This document shows, piece after piece, positions 45,723 to 55,929 of a stretch of 64,000 bases of DNA. Below the pieces are notes generated by a model. That model ran no database searches and had not been told where the DNA came from. It worked only from the letters and a program-made list of their open reading frames with translations. Source of the stretch: CALAGJ01 sp964293305 (GTDB lineage Bacteria; Bacteroidota; Bacteroidia; Chitinophagales; Chitinophagaceae); contig CAXYYO010000001.1 of the NCBI GenBank assembly GCA_964293305.1, positions 62,001 to 126,000 of the forward strand, given 5' to 3'. Position 1 is the stretch's first letter. Each line of letters starts with the position of its first letter. Position numbers and translations under genes: made by a program.

Positions 45723-47174
45723 TTAGTGTCCTCCACCAGATGTTTTAACATCATAATCAATACCCTGTGCTTTTAGTATAGACTTACTCTTTATAGCATA
45801 AAATGCGAGGTAGGCAAAACAAAGTACATCTATTATATAGCTGTATTGAATCCCCAATACATGATCTCCAGCTAACCAGCCTTGAGTTAAACTCACAATA
45901 CCTCCACCCATTATCATCATAATTAATAAACTACTTCCTTCATTTGTATGCTTGCCTAATCCGGCTATAGCCAAAGTAAAAATACAAGGCCATAAAGTAC
46001 TACAGAATAATCCAACACTAGTATAAGCAAACACACTTACCATGCCATCCGCCATCATACCAATAACTAGTGCCGCCATGCCCATAGCAGAAAAGATCAA
46101 CAACATTCTGGCAGGATTACCTTTACTCAATATGTCTCCAATAATCATAGCAATAATTACAAGTCCATAAATAAAGAACTGACTTACATCGTGTTGTGCT
46201 ATGCTGTTTACCAAAAGAAATACACCAAATGCCAAATAAGGCATTAAAAAATTTAATACTTGTTTGATACCTTTTGAAACGTCAAAAGCACCTACTGCAC
46301 CAGTCCATCTTCCCATCATAAGGCTAGCCCAATATAATGAAACATAAGGAGCAATCTTTTCTGTAGGTGTATTCAGATGTTGCTTCATAAATTCAGGGAG
46401 ATTGCTTGCTGTAGATACTTCTACACCCACGTATACAAATATACCAATCATGCCCAGCACCAGCTGGGGATAAGAGAAAACAGATTTTTTGTGCAGTACT
46501 TTAGATTCGTTTTCTGCTTCATGAGTAGCCACATCTTCCAAATCAATTTTATTGGGAATAGATGAAAACTTAAAAAAAATGGCGACTAATAAAAATGCTA
46601 CTCCTAAAATGAGATATGGTATTTTTACGCTTTCAATATTGGCATCACTATTACCACTAGTTACACTTCCAAAAATTGCAAAGCTCACCAAGAGTGGTCC
46701 AATTGTAGTACCCAAATTATTAATGCCACCACCCATACTCAATCGTTGAGATCCGGTTTTTGGATCTCCAATTACGATTGCCAGTGGGTTAGCAGCTATT
46801 TGTTGTAAACTAAATCCTAGACCCACTACAAACAATCCACTAATCATCAAATTAAAAGATCCATTATTTGCAGCAGGGTAAAATAATAAAGTGCCTATGG
46901 CTGATATGACCAAACCGATGACTATACCATTTTTGTAACCAATTTTGTTCAGAATATCTCCACCAATCGATTTTGATATAAAAAAGTAAATAAGAGAACC
47001 CACTGTATAAGCCACATAAAATGCAAATGATACTAACTGGCTTTGCACCTGACTCAGATTAAATGCTTTTTTAAAAACCGGAATCAAGATATCATTGGAT
47101 GCTGCAACAAAGCCCCAGAAAAAAAACACAATGATTAGGGTGCCAAATTGCGACCATTTTGTAGATTGGTTCAT
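45723..47174 (-). CDS. FucP-type sugar MFS transporter
   Basis: The 483-residue major-facilitator protein has about twelve membrane helices and resembles the FucP/glucose-galactose proton symporter group. The characteristic N-terminal half includes FFFWGFVAASNDILIPVFKKAF and the QQIAANPLAIVIGDPKTGSQRLS loop. The start is set at the ATG at 47174; an upstream in-frame ATG adds 23 residues unlike the family. It is the first gene of a likely operon with the ROK kinase and oxidoreductase, divergent from glgA. This arrangement suggests hexose uptake. Confidence 0.88.
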   Translation of the reverse strand: MNQSTKWSQFGTLIIVFFFWGFVAASNDILIPVFKKAFNLSQVQSQLVSFAFYVAYTVGSLIYFFISKSIGGDILNKIGYKNGIVIGLVISAIGTLLFYPAANNGSFNLMISGLFVVGLGFSLQQIAANPLAIVIGDPKTGSQRLSMGGGINNLGTTIGPLLVSFAIFGSVTSGNSDANIESVKIPYLILGVAFLLVAIFFKFSSIPNKIDLEDVATHEAENESKVLHKKSVFSYPQLVLGMIGIFVYVGVEVSTASNLPEFMKQHLNTPTEKIAPYVSLYWASLMMGRWTGAVGAFDVSKGIKQVLNFLMPYLAFGVFLLVNSIAQHDVSQFFIYGLVIIAMIIGDILSKGNPARMLLIFSAMGMAALVIGMMADGMVSVFAYTSVGLFCSTLWPCIFTLAIAGLGKHTNEGSSLLIMMIMGGGIVSLTQGWLAGDHVLGIQYSYIIDVLCFAYLAFYAIKSKSILKAQGIDYDVKTSGGGH

Positions 47175-47299
47175 ACTTACTGTTTGTTTTTTATGGGCCG
47201 AAAAGTAAACAGAAATAATATAAAGAAAATTTTTTATACGCAATTCTCAAACTATTGTTTTTGCTTGTACATTGTCCACCGAAAAAACAAGGAAACAAA

Positions 47300-48718
47300 A
47301 TGGAGATTATTCACTTAAGTGCAGAATGTTATCCGGTGGCCAAAGCCGGGGGTTTGGGAGATGTGGTCGGGGCTTTGCCAAAATATCAAACTGCTGCAGG
47401 ACATATTGCAAAAGTGGTTATGCCTATGTACCGTACAAAGTTTTTATACAACAATACATTTACTGTTGATTTTAAGGGCCATGCCAATATGGGTGATTGG
47501 AATTTTGAATACACCGTTATCAAAGAAAGTAAGAACCTACTTGGCTTTGATCTTTACCTCATAGATATATATGGACTGCTAGACAGAGATCAGATTTATG
47601 GTTATGAGGATGACAGCCAGCGTTTTCTTTCTTTTCAAATTGCATTTTTAGATTGGTTGACTCATTGGGAGCATAAGCCGGATGTGATACATTGTCATGA
47701 TCATCATACCGGTTTAATTCCTTTTATGATGCAGCACTGTTATCAATACCAACAGCTCAGTAGTATTCCATCTGTATTTACTATTCACAATGCACAATAT
47801 CAAGGTTGGATAGGATGGAACAATAGCAATTGGATGCCTACTTTTGATAGTTGGAAATGGGGTATGTTGGATTGGAAAGATACTATTAACCCTTTAGCAA
47901 GTGCTGTAAAATGTGCGTGGAAAGTAACTACTGTAAGCAGGAGTTATTTGGATGAATTGAGATATAATAGCAATGGACTGGAAGCATTGTTTGAATATGA
48001 AAGAGGGAAATGCACCGGCATTTTAAATGGTATAGATGCGGAGGTATGGAATCCTGAAACTGATGAGTTCATTCCTCAGACATATGGAGCAGAGGATGTA
48101 GCAGAAGGTAAACTTGAAAATAAAGCCGCACTCTGCGAAAAGTTTGGATTAGATATTGATAAACCACTATTTGTTTTTATTGGAAGATTAGTAGGAGAAA
48201 AAGCAGCAGATATTTTAGCAGAAGCAATCAGACAATCTATTTATGAAGTAAAGGGAAATGCTTCTTTTCTCATATTAGGTAGTGGAGATCCAGTTGTAGA
48301 AGCAGACCTAAGTGCTTTAAAATATAGTTTTGAAGGTGTCTATAATGTGTATGTAGGATACAATGAAGCACTAAGCCATCAAATGTATGCAGGGGCAGAT
48401 TTTATCTTGATGCCTAGCCGAGTAGAGCCCTGTGGCTTGAATCAAATGTATGCAATGCGGTATGGTACTGTACCCATTGTGCGCAGCACAGGTGGGTTAA
48501 AAGACACCGTAAAAGATATGGGTGATGAAGGTGGATGGGGTATTAGATTCAATAATGCAAATGTTGGTGATGTGGTATATAGCATAAGCCGTGCAGTCAA
48601 TCTATATTATGAAAAGGAGGATCAGCTGCATAACATGCGGGAACTCATGATGTCTATTGACAATAGTTGGGAGTTTGCAGTAAGTAATTATATTAATTTG
48701 TATCAATCATTATCTTAA
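47300..48718 (+). CDS. glgA: Glycogen synthase (ADP-glucose type)
   Basis: The 472-residue GT5 glycosyltransferase elongates alpha-1,4-glucan from ADP-glucose. It begins MEIIHLSAECYPVAKAGGLGDVVGALPKY; the KxGGL loop binds the nucleotide sugar. Later motifs are the HCHDHHTGLIP region, VSRSY, and the C-terminal ILMPSRVEPCGLNQMYAMRYGTVPIVRSTGGL donor site. The ATG at 47300 is chosen because the family starts at this point; a longer frame from 47255 adds unrelated residues. The glgC gene starts 10 bp downstream, so they form an operon. Confidence 0.95.
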   Translation: MEIIHLSAECYPVAKAGGLGDVVGALPKYQTAAGHIAKVVMPMYRTKFLYNNTFTVDFKGHANMGDWNFEYTVIKESKNLLGFDLYLIDIYGLLDRDQIYGYEDDSQRFLSFQIAFLDWLTHWEHKPDVIHCHDHHTGLIPFMMQHCYQYQQLSSIPSVFTIHNAQYQGWIGWNNSNWMPTFDSWKWGMLDWKDTINPLASAVKCAWKVTTVSRSYLDELRYNSNGLEALFEYERGKCTGILNGIDAEVWNPETDEFIPQTYGAEDVAEGKLENKAALCEKFGLDIDKPLFVFIGRLVGEKAADILAEAIRQSIYEVKGNASFLILGSGDPVVEADLSALKYSFEGVYNVYVGYNEALSHQMYAGADFILMPSRVEPCGLNQMYAMRYGTVPIVRSTGGLKDTVKDMGDEGGWGIRFNNANVGDVVYSISRAVNLYYEKEDQLHNMRELMMSIDNSWEFAVSNYINLYQSLS

Positions 48719-48728
48719 TAATTTAATC

Positions 48729-50024
48729 ATGTCAAAAAATATGTTGAGCATTTCAAAAAGCGTTGTAGCTGTTATATTGGGGGGTGGTGCGGGCAGTCGC
48801 TTAAAACCACTTACTGAAGCAAGAAGTAAGCCTGCTGTGCCCATTGCAGGAAAATATAGATTAGTAGATATTCCTATTAGTAATTGTATTAATAGTAACA
48901 TCAATCGTATGTATGTGCTTACACAGTTTAATTCAGCTTCGCTGAATAAGCACATTAAAAATACCTACCATTTTAGTGCCTTCAGTTCTGGATTTGTAGA
49001 TATACTCGCTGCAGAACAAACCCCAGATAATCCAAGCTGGTACCAAGGTACAGCAGATGCTGTAAGACAAAGTATGCGGCATATTAATAACAATGAATAT
49101 GATTATGTACTCATACTCAGTGGAGATCAATTATATCAAATGAATTTTGCTGATATGATTGATAAACATATCAGTCTTAATGCAGATATCAGTATTGCTA
49201 CTATTCCGGTGGGGGATAGAGAGGCACCAGAATTTGGTATTCTAAAAACAAATGCGGATAACACTATCGCATCATTTATTGAAAAACCTTCAAAAGATAT
49301 TCTGCCAGAATGGGTAAGTGATACAGGCACCGAAATGCAGCGTCAGGGCAGGAACTATTTAGCCAGCATGGGTATTTATATTTTTAATAAAAAAATGATG
49401 AATGATCTGCTGTTTAGTGAGTTTCCTACCGCTACAGATTTTGGAAAAGAAATTATACCAAGCAGTATTGTCAACTACAAAGTAGCCAGTTATCAATATG
49501 ATGGATACTGGACAGATATTGGAAATATATACTCATTCTTTGAGGCCAACCTTGCTCTTACTGCCGATATTCCACCTTTTAATTTATTTGACAGCAGCAA
49601 AACGGTTTATACTCGTAGCCGAATGCTTCCTCCAGCAAAAATTAGTGGTACTACCTTGGAGAAAACAGTGATAGCAGATGGTTGCATCATCAGTGCCAGT
49701 AGAATGGAAACCTGTGTGGCAGGTATCAGAAGTAGGGTAGGGCATGGTTCCACCATTGTTAATACTTATATAATGGGTAATGATTATTATGAAACCATTG
49801 AAGAAATGGCATTAAATCAAAAACACGGCATTCCAAAAATTGGTATTGGTGAAAGGTGCTATATCCGCAATACCATCATTGACAAAAATTGCCGCATAGG
49901 AAATGATGTGCGTATAAATGGAGGCGAACATTTAGCCCCTGTTGATACACCATTATATACTGTAAAAGATAATATTGTAGTGTTAAAGAAAGGTGCCATC
50001 ATACCCGATGGATTTGTGATATAG
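48729..50024 (+). CDS. glgC: Glucose-1-phosphate adenylyltransferase
   Basis: The 431-residue enzyme makes ADP-glucose from ATP and glucose-1-phosphate, the committed step of glycogen synthesis. VILGGGAGSRLKPLTEARSKPAVPIAGKYRLVDIPISNCINS (about 13-56) is the nucleotide-binding signature. FYQGTADA-like WYQGTADAVRQ follows, and YWTDIGNIYSFFEANL marks the end of the catalytic domain. A C-terminal left-handed beta-helix (about 300-425) provides allosteric contacts. It is the second gene of the glgA-glgC operon and is followed by a terminator. Confidence 0.95.
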   Translation: MSKNMLSISKSVVAVILGGGAGSRLKPLTEARSKPAVPIAGKYRLVDIPISNCINSNINRMYVLTQFNSASLNKHIKNTYHFSAFSSGFVDILAAEQTPDNPSWYQGTADAVRQSMRHINNNEYDYVLILSGDQLYQMNFADMIDKHISLNADISIATIPVGDREAPEFGILKTNADNTIASFIEKPSKDILPEWVSDTGTEMQRQGRNYLASMGIYIFNKKMMNDLLFSEFPTATDFGKEIIPSSIVNYKVASYQYDGYWTDIGNIYSFFEANLALTADIPPFNLFDSSKTVYTRSRMLPPAKISGTTLEKTVIADGCIISASRMETCVAGIRSRVGHGSTIVNTYIMGNDYYETIEEMALNQKHGIPKIGIGERCYIRNTIIDKNCRIGNDVRINGGEHLAPVDTPLYTVKDNIVVLKKGAIIPDGFVI

Positions 50025-50095
50025 TTTTGCAAAATTTTTTGCAATAAAAACATGGAGTTTTAATTATTACAAAATTTTTTTGTTAGAATCATACA

Positions 50096-50128
50096 AGAGG
50101 CTTGTGAAATCAAAGCCTCTTTTTTTTT
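50096..50128 (+). terminator. Rho-independent terminator of glgA-glgC
   Basis: An 8-bp stem (AGAGGCTT with AAGCCTCT), a nine-base loop and a T run lie 71 bp after the glgC stop. Confidence 0.82.
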
Positions 50129-50296
50129 AAAATACAATCCCAAAAAATATCTTTAGTACCGCAATTAAAGTCATTTATCAATGTGCTATCATCTACAAAT
50201 CTTTATGAAAAGCGTTATAGATTTTATGCAAGAAGTATGCATTATATCAAAAGGAAATATGTAAAATCTACAAGTGCATAATTCCATATCTAACAG

Positions 50297-51061
50297 CTAT
50301 CCATATATCTCCTGATGAATATCTTTCTTATTATATCCTAAGGCTAATATCCGTTCTTTAGCTTCGTCAATCATATTCTTCCAGCCACATAAGTAAAAAT
50401 TTGCAGGTGGTGGTTGCAATACCCCCTCTACATCTGTTACTGTAGCTGCTTTACAGATTTCTTCATATACCTGATGAACATATCCAATACGTACTAAATG
50501 GTCAAGATTGGTTTCCTGCTCACGGCTGTAGCAGGTATGGAAATGGAATTGTGGAATACGGCGGCTCAGGTCTTTTAATTCAGCTGCATAAAGTGCATCG
50601 CCAAATAATCTGCAACCAAATATGAGATGAATATTTTGTGTAGCTATGTTATGCTCTACTAAATGGTGCGCCATACTTCTAAATGGTGCAATGCCTGTAC
50701 CCGTGCATATAAAAAATAAATCATTTTGAATTGGGTCCGGTAGGGTAAATACACCTTGTGCTCCACGAAAGCTAAGTTCACTACCCACCTGCACTTCATT
50801 AAAAAGATAGTGCGTGCCTGCGCCACCTTCCAATAGTACTATTACTAGTTCAAACTGGTTGGTACCGTTTGGCCAAGAGGCAATGCTATAGCTACGCCAT
50901 CTTTTATTTTTTTGTTCATGTATGGGCAAATCAAATGTTACAAACTGACCCGGTTTAAAATCAAATGATTCCAATTCAGGAATTTCAAACCAAAACCTTT
51001 TTGTATTCTGCGTTTCATCTGCTATACGTATCACTTTACAGGTGCGCCATGGTTCAGGCAT
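50297..51061 (-). CDS. FNR-like flavin oxidoreductase
   Basis: The 254-residue protein has the ferredoxin-NADP reductase layout. The FAD-binding barrel carries WRSYSIAS (Arg56-x-Tyr-Ser) and the flavin-phosphate region EGGAGTHYLF. The NAD(P) domain starts at ICTGTGIAPFRSM (118-130) and contains FGCRLFGDALY. Near the C-terminus FYLCGWKNMIDEAK supplies the conserved CGxxxMI pattern. No iron-sulphur or globin domain is fused. It could reduce a ferredoxin, a flavodoxin or an oxygenase partner; none is encoded next to it. It is divergent from mfd. Confidence 0.85.
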   Translation of the reverse strand: MPEPWRTCKVIRIADETQNTKRFWFEIPELESFDFKPGQFVTFDLPIHEQKNKRWRSYSIASWPNGTNQFELVIVLLEGGAGTHYLFNEVQVGSELSFRGAQGVFTLPDPIQNDLFFICTGTGIAPFRSMAHHLVEHNIATQNIHLIFGCRLFGDALYAAELKDLSRRIPQFHFHTCYSREQETNLDHLVRIGYVHQVYEEICKAATVTDVEGVLQPPPANFYLCGWKNMIDEAKERILALGYNKKDIHQEIYG

Positions 51062-51136
51062 AAATAATTTTTTGGTAAAATGCAGTAATCCGTTGAAATA
51101 AAAAATATTTGCTTCAAAATTTTTTTCACAGGCCTG

Positions 51137-51144
51137 TACATTTG
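51137..51144 (+). promoter_or_regulatory. -7 element TACATTTG, mfd
   Basis: This is a perfect TAnnTTTG match ending 7 bp before the mfd ATG. A TTTG at 51108-51111 lies about 25 bp upstream, slightly far for a -33 element. Confidence 0.5.
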
Positions 51145-51151
51145 CATCCCC

Positions 51152-54100
51152 ATGAACCTGGAAACATTATTACAGGCTTATCATCAATCTCCATTGTTAT
51201 CACAAATGGTGCAGCAGCTTATTGCCACAGATGAACAAAGCAGAACAGTAACACATCTTAAAAACTTAGCAGGTAGTAGTCCTGCTTTATTTTTTAGTGC
51301 CTTATATCAGCGGCCGGAAGTGGCTGCCTTTAATCATCTTATTATTTTAAATGATGCAGAAGAAGCTGCCTACTTTCATAACACAATTGAAAACATAACA
51401 GGTGCTTTAGATTTATTTTATTTTCCCTCATCATTTAAAACGACAAAAAATTTTAGTCTCCTCAATCCGTCGCATGTTATGCTGCGTACGGAAATGCTCA
51501 CAAGACTGAGTACTGCCATTGCGCAAAAAAATTCCGGCGAAGCCGTAATCAGAAAAAAAATTATTATTACCTATCCCGAAGCATTGTTTGAAAAAGTAGT
51601 GCTGTCAAAATCATTAGAAAGTAATATCATTTTTATAAAGGTGAATGAAACCATACAGCCGGATAGTCTTATGGAGCTGTTGGTCATGTATGGTTTTACA
51701 CGTGCAGATTTTGTGTATGAGCCGGGGCAGTTTGCACTGCGTGGAGGTATTTTTGATATCTATTCATTTGGAAATGAAAAACCATATCGGGTGGAGTTGT
51801 TTGGCAATGATGTGGATAGCATCAGAATCTTTGATCCGGAAACACAGCTCAGTGAGCGAAAGCTACTACAGGTAAGCATTATACCCAATGTGGAAACTCA
51901 ATTTACTGAGGAAGAAAAAACAGATTTGCTTACATTTTTACCAGCAAATACAGTGATATGGATGCGGGACTGGGATGTAATAAAAGAAGCCATTGAAGAA
52001 CAGGAAGAGGCTTTACTTTTGTATAGAAAGAGAGAGGACATTGAGGCTGCTACGCAGAATGATACAGCCGATGATACAAAATATTTTAAAGATATACATG
52101 CAGATGTATTTACACCAGCATCTGTTATAGAAGAACAACTGCAAAATCGTAGCATAATAGAGTTTGGGCATAAACCACATTTATCATCCAAAGAGGGATT
52201 AGTTATTAGTTTTAAGACCACAGATCAACCATCATTCAACCGCAATTTTGATTTACTAATTCAGGACCTAAAACTAAAAGAAACAAATGGCTATGGTATT
52301 TACATTTTTGCAGAGCAGGCCAAACAATTAGAAAGACTTTACAGCATTTTTACAGACCTCAATACTTCCATACAATTTACTCCCATTGCCACAGGCATAC
52401 ATGAAGGATTTATAGATCATGATCACAAATTATTGTGCTATACCGATCACCAGATTTTTCAACGATACCATAAATATCGTGTAAAACAGGCTTATACAAA
52501 AAACAAAGCCATAACGCTCAAAACCTTACGGGACTTACAACCCGGAGATTTTGTAACACATATAGATCATGGTGTAGGCCGCTACAGCGGATTGCAAAAA
52601 ATAGAAGTGGCTGGTCATATACAAGAAGCAGTACGCATAATTTATAAAGACAATGATGTGCTATATGTCAATATTAACTCACTACATAAAATATCAAAAT
52701 ATACTGGTAAGGAAGGTACAGAACCCCGCATCAATAAATTGGGTAGTGATGCATGGAACCGACTAAAAGAAAAAACGAAAACCAAAGTAAAAGAAATAGC
52801 TTTTGACCTTATTAAATTATATGCAGAACGAAAAGCACAAATTGGCTTTTCGCATACACCGGATAATTATATGCAAACTGAACTAGAAGCCAGTTTTATG
52901 TTTGAAGATACCCCAGACCAATCTAAGACCATAGCAGATGTAAAGCAGGATATGGAAAGCGAACACCCAATGGATAGGCTGGTGTGTGGGGATGTTGGTT
53001 TTGGCAAAACTGAAATAGCGGTAAGGGCTGCATTTAAAACCTGTGTAGATGGCAGACAGGCTGCTATACTGGTGCCTACTACTATACTTGCATTTCAACA
53101 CTATCAGACTTTTAAAGAACGATTAAAAGATTTTCCTGTCACAGTAGATTACATTAATCGCTTCAAAACTGCAAAGCAAAAAAAAGAAACCCTACAACAA
53201 TTAGAAGCAGGAAAGATTGACATAATTGTGGGTACACATGGCTTGCTAGGCAAAGAAGTGAAATTTAAAGACCTAGGTCTGATGGTGGTGGATGAAGAAC
53301 AAAAATTTGGTGTAGCCCATAAAGAAAAATTAAAGACGCTCAAAACCACAGTAGATTGCTTAACGCTTACTGCCACGCCCATTCCACGCACTTTACAGTT
53401 TAGCCTCATGGGTGCCAGGGACCTGAGTGTAATTAACACACCACCTCCTAACAGACAGCCCATACAAACCGAAGTACAGGTGTTTAACCAAGAGCTAATC
53501 AGAGATGCTATTTATTATGAAACGGAGCGTGGAGGTCAAGTTTTCTTTATTTATAATCGCATACAAGGACTTGCAGATATGTGCGCCCTTATCAGACAAC
53601 TTTGTCCGGACTTGAGTGTGGATTTTGCGCATGGGCAAATGGATGGACATGTATTGGAAGAACGCATCCTTGATTTCATTGATAAAAAATATGATGTACT
53701 TGTATGTACAAATATTGTGGAGAGTGGTGTGGATATTAGCAATGTAAATACCATCATCATCAATAATGCCCACCAGTTTGGGTTGAGCGATCTGCACCAG
53801 CTGCGTGGGCGTGTAGGGCGTAGCAATAAAAAAGCATTTTGCTATTTGCTAGCACCACCAGTCAGTACGCTACCCGCAGATAGTAGAAAGCGTTTGCAAA
53901 CACTGGAACAATTTAGTGATTTAGGTAGCGGTTTTCAAATAGCTATGCGTGATTTAGATATACGTGGAGCCGGAAATTTATTAGGTGGTGAGCAGACAGG
54001 TTTTATAGCCGATATTGGATTCGAAACTTATCAGAAAATTTTGGATGAAGCCATCAGAGAATTAAAACGCAGCGCATTTAAAGATGTGTTTAAAGATGAA

Positions 54101-54592
54101 ATAAGCAAACAAGATGATTATGTAAGTGACTGCACTATTGATACAGATCTTGAAATACTTATTCCGGATGATTATGTAGAAAGTATTACAGAAAGATTAT
54201 CGCTTTATACTCGTTTAGACAGCACTGCAAACGAAGCAGAACTTACAGCACTACATATAGAGATGACAGATCGCTTTGGGCCTGCACCTACACATGTGGA
54301 AGATGTTTTTACAACCATACGCTGCCGCAGACATGCAGTAAAATTAGGTTTCGAAAAAATGACCGTAAAGGATAAAGTTTTACGTTGTTATTTTATCAAT
54401 AAAAATGACAGTCCCTATTTTGAAACTGCTACGTTCAAAGCCATCCTTCATTTCCTACAAACAGCCACCATCAAAGCAAAATTAAAACAAGTAGGTAAAA
54501 ACTTTTTTATAGTAGCTGATAGTATGATCAATATGAAGCAGGTTGAACTATTTTTAGAGCGAATGGCAGCACATACCGTACCGGTAAATTAA
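51152..54592 (+). CDS. mfd: Transcription-repair coupling factor Mfd
   Basis: The 1146-residue ATPase dislodges RNA polymerase stalled at DNA lesions and recruits UvrA. Visible parts are the UvrB-like N-terminal region (RADFVYEPGQFALRGGIFDIYSFG, about 185-210), the RNA-polymerase-interacting CarD-like domain (LQPGDFVTHIDHGVGRYSG, about 465-485), the RecG-type helicase core with Walker A GDVGFGKTE near 613-621, DEEQ near 713 and LTATPIPRTLQFSL, and the C-terminal TRCF domain. Length is normal. It is monocistronic. Confidence 0.96.
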   Translation: MNLETLLQAYHQSPLLSQMVQQLIATDEQSRTVTHLKNLAGSSPALFFSALYQRPEVAAFNHLIILNDAEEAAYFHNTIENITGALDLFYFPSSFKTTKNFSLLNPSHVMLRTEMLTRLSTAIAQKNSGEAVIRKKIIITYPEALFEKVVLSKSLESNIIFIKVNETIQPDSLMELLVMYGFTRADFVYEPGQFALRGGIFDIYSFGNEKPYRVELFGNDVDSIRIFDPETQLSERKLLQVSIIPNVETQFTEEEKTDLLTFLPANTVIWMRDWDVIKEAIEEQEEALLLYRKREDIEAATQNDTADDTKYFKDIHADVFTPASVIEEQLQNRSIIEFGHKPHLSSKEGLVISFKTTDQPSFNRNFDLLIQDLKLKETNGYGIYIFAEQAKQLERLYSIFTDLNTSIQFTPIATGIHEGFIDHDHKLLCYTDHQIFQRYHKYRVKQAYTKNKAITLKTLRDLQPGDFVTHIDHGVGRYSGLQKIEVAGHIQEAVRIIYKDNDVLYVNINSLHKISKYTGKEGTEPRINKLGSDAWNRLKEKTKTKVKEIAFDLIKLYAERKAQIGFSHTPDNYMQTELEASFMFEDTPDQSKTIADVKQDMESEHPMDRLVCGDVGFGKTEIAVRAAFKTCVDGRQAAILVPTTILAFQHYQTFKERLKDFPVTVDYINRFKTAKQKKETLQQLEAGKIDIIVGTHGLLGKEVKFKDLGLMVVDEEQKFGVAHKEKLKTLKTTVDCLTLTATPIPRTLQFSLMGARDLSVINTPPPNRQPIQTEVQVFNQELIRDAIYYETERGGQVFFIYNRIQGLADMCALIRQLCPDLSVDFAHGQMDGHVLEERILDFIDKKYDVLVCTNIVESGVDISNVNTIIINNAHQFGLSDLHQLRGRVGRSNKKAFCYLLAPPVSTLPADSRKRLQTLEQFSDLGSGFQIAMRDLDIRGAGNLLGGEQTGFIADIGFETYQKILDEAIRELKRSAFKDVFKDEISKQDDYVSDCTIDTDLEILIPDDYVESITERLSLYTRLDSTANEAELTALHIEMTDRFGPAPTHVEDVFTTIRCRRHAVKLGFEKMTVKDKVLRCYFINKNDSPYFETATFKAILHFLQTATIKAKLKQVGKNFFIVADSMINMKQVELFLERMAAHTVPVN

Positions 54593-54864
54593 TCAGTGCA
54601 AGCAATTGCTATTTGGTACTAACTGTAAAATTTAGTTTTATAGGAGTATCTTTTTTTTGGGTTCTTTTCCTACTGATGGGCTTTTCGTTTCAAATGCAGC
54701 AATGTGTAGTATTCGAATATCACAAAGAAATAAAAGATACATTCGTGATTTCTTATTCAGGATTTTTTTTCTGTAAAACAGATATGTAAAACATTAATTT
54801 GTTTTATTGTAAATGGTTCTTATGATGCTAACAAGTTTTTATACAGGAGATTCTGAGTATGCGG

Positions 54865-55539
54865 CTACTCAACGCCAATTAGGATTCTAAATTCTTGTGC
54901 TAAGTTTAAAAGTGCTACTTTAATATCTGTTTGAACCTTTTTGTCTAATTGACGCCAATCTTTAGTTGGTTGAAGTAATTCTACTGTTGTTATCGATTGT
55001 CCTGTTTTGTTTACATGGTCATTATATTCTTGATTTTTCTTGGCGTAAAAAATATCTACAGCAATTTTATGAGCATCATTTATTATAGCTTCTAGTTTCT
55101 CACATAGTTCTGTAGAAAAGAAAATTCTATTTTGGTTAATTTGCGCCCTTAGTTTTGAAATTGCTTCAGTACATTTTTTATCTCTTTCTGTATCTTTTAT
55201 CCATTCTGGTCCCTGTTGCATTGATGTTAGAATAGCAAGAGAAATTTCTAAGTTATAAAGCAAATTGCATGTCTCTTTGATAATATTTCCACGTTCATCA
55301 TAGAGTTTAGTATACCTAATCTGATGTTCAATAGTCGTTTTATTAAGTTCCTGTTTATATTTTAATATTTGGAAATTCAGGTTATGCCTAAATTCCTCTG
55401 TATCGTTTTCTAGAGACTGTTTATATTTCAAGATTTGAACTTCGCCTAATTTATTAATCGCAAATTTTGCTATAAATACTAGACCTGTGGTTAATGAGGA
55501 AGCTGATAAAAGAAATACTATCATTTGTGATGTGTTCAT
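54865..55539 (-). CDS. Membrane-anchored coiled-coil protein of unknown function
   Basis: The 224-residue product has one N-terminal hydrophobic helix (about 6-28) and then a long, highly charged helical region. A short repeat is visible: EVQILKYKQSLENDTEEF (about 33-50) and NFQILKYKQELNKTTIEH (about 55-72). This gives heptad-like coiled-coil character. The remainder is helical, with KLRAQINQNRIFFSTELCEKLEAIINDAHK. I do not recognise the family. It stands alone with long gaps on both sides, a setting typical of accessory genes. Confidence 0.7.
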   Translation of the reverse strand: MNTSQMIVFLLSASSLTTGLVFIAKFAINKLGEVQILKYKQSLENDTEEFRHNLNFQILKYKQELNKTTIEHQIRYTKLYDERGNIIKETCNLLYNLEISLAILTSMQQGPEWIKDTERDKKCTEAISKLRAQINQNRIFFSTELCEKLEAIINDAHKIAVDIFYAKKNQEYNDHVNKTGQSITTVELLQPTKDWRQLDKKVQTDIKVALLNLAQEFRILIGVE

Positions 55540-55929
55540 TTAATCTGAAGACTAAAGTTAAAAATAGCCATTATAAATCCATTAGTTACTATACCTAAAT
55601 CAATATTTCTCATTCAAGTTTAGAGATTCCTTTTTTTAATTGATCAAATTAATCCAAGTTTTCTTTTTTCATCAAGAAAGAGATATGGAGTGGGAGTTTA
55701 TAATCCACTTCCATACTGTGGTTGACAGTTTTCTTGCCAATCAACTATCCTTATCCATCTATTGCATAACCCAGTAGGGTAAGCCCTGTGTCCATTAAAA
55801 CAAAGATTGAATATTCCTTCACCCAACCAAAAAACAAAACAAATCTACCAGCGCAACCTAGCCTTAGTTTAAGAGCATTTGGCTCTTCCCATAAATAGTA
55901 ACCTTTCGTTTTTTCTACGTAGTAAATTT
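55540..55929. other. Long intergenic region, no identified gene
   Basis: This 390-bp region contains an imperfect hairpin near 55685-55717. On the minus strand a roughly 60-codon open stretch directly downstream of the VOC gene reads like protein in part but matches nothing I know. Confidence 0.45.

Noticed and set aside
53495..53826. Two overlapping minus-strand frames of 91-100 codons within mfd
   Set aside because: mfd is continuous and highly conserved through this region; the antisense frames carry no features.
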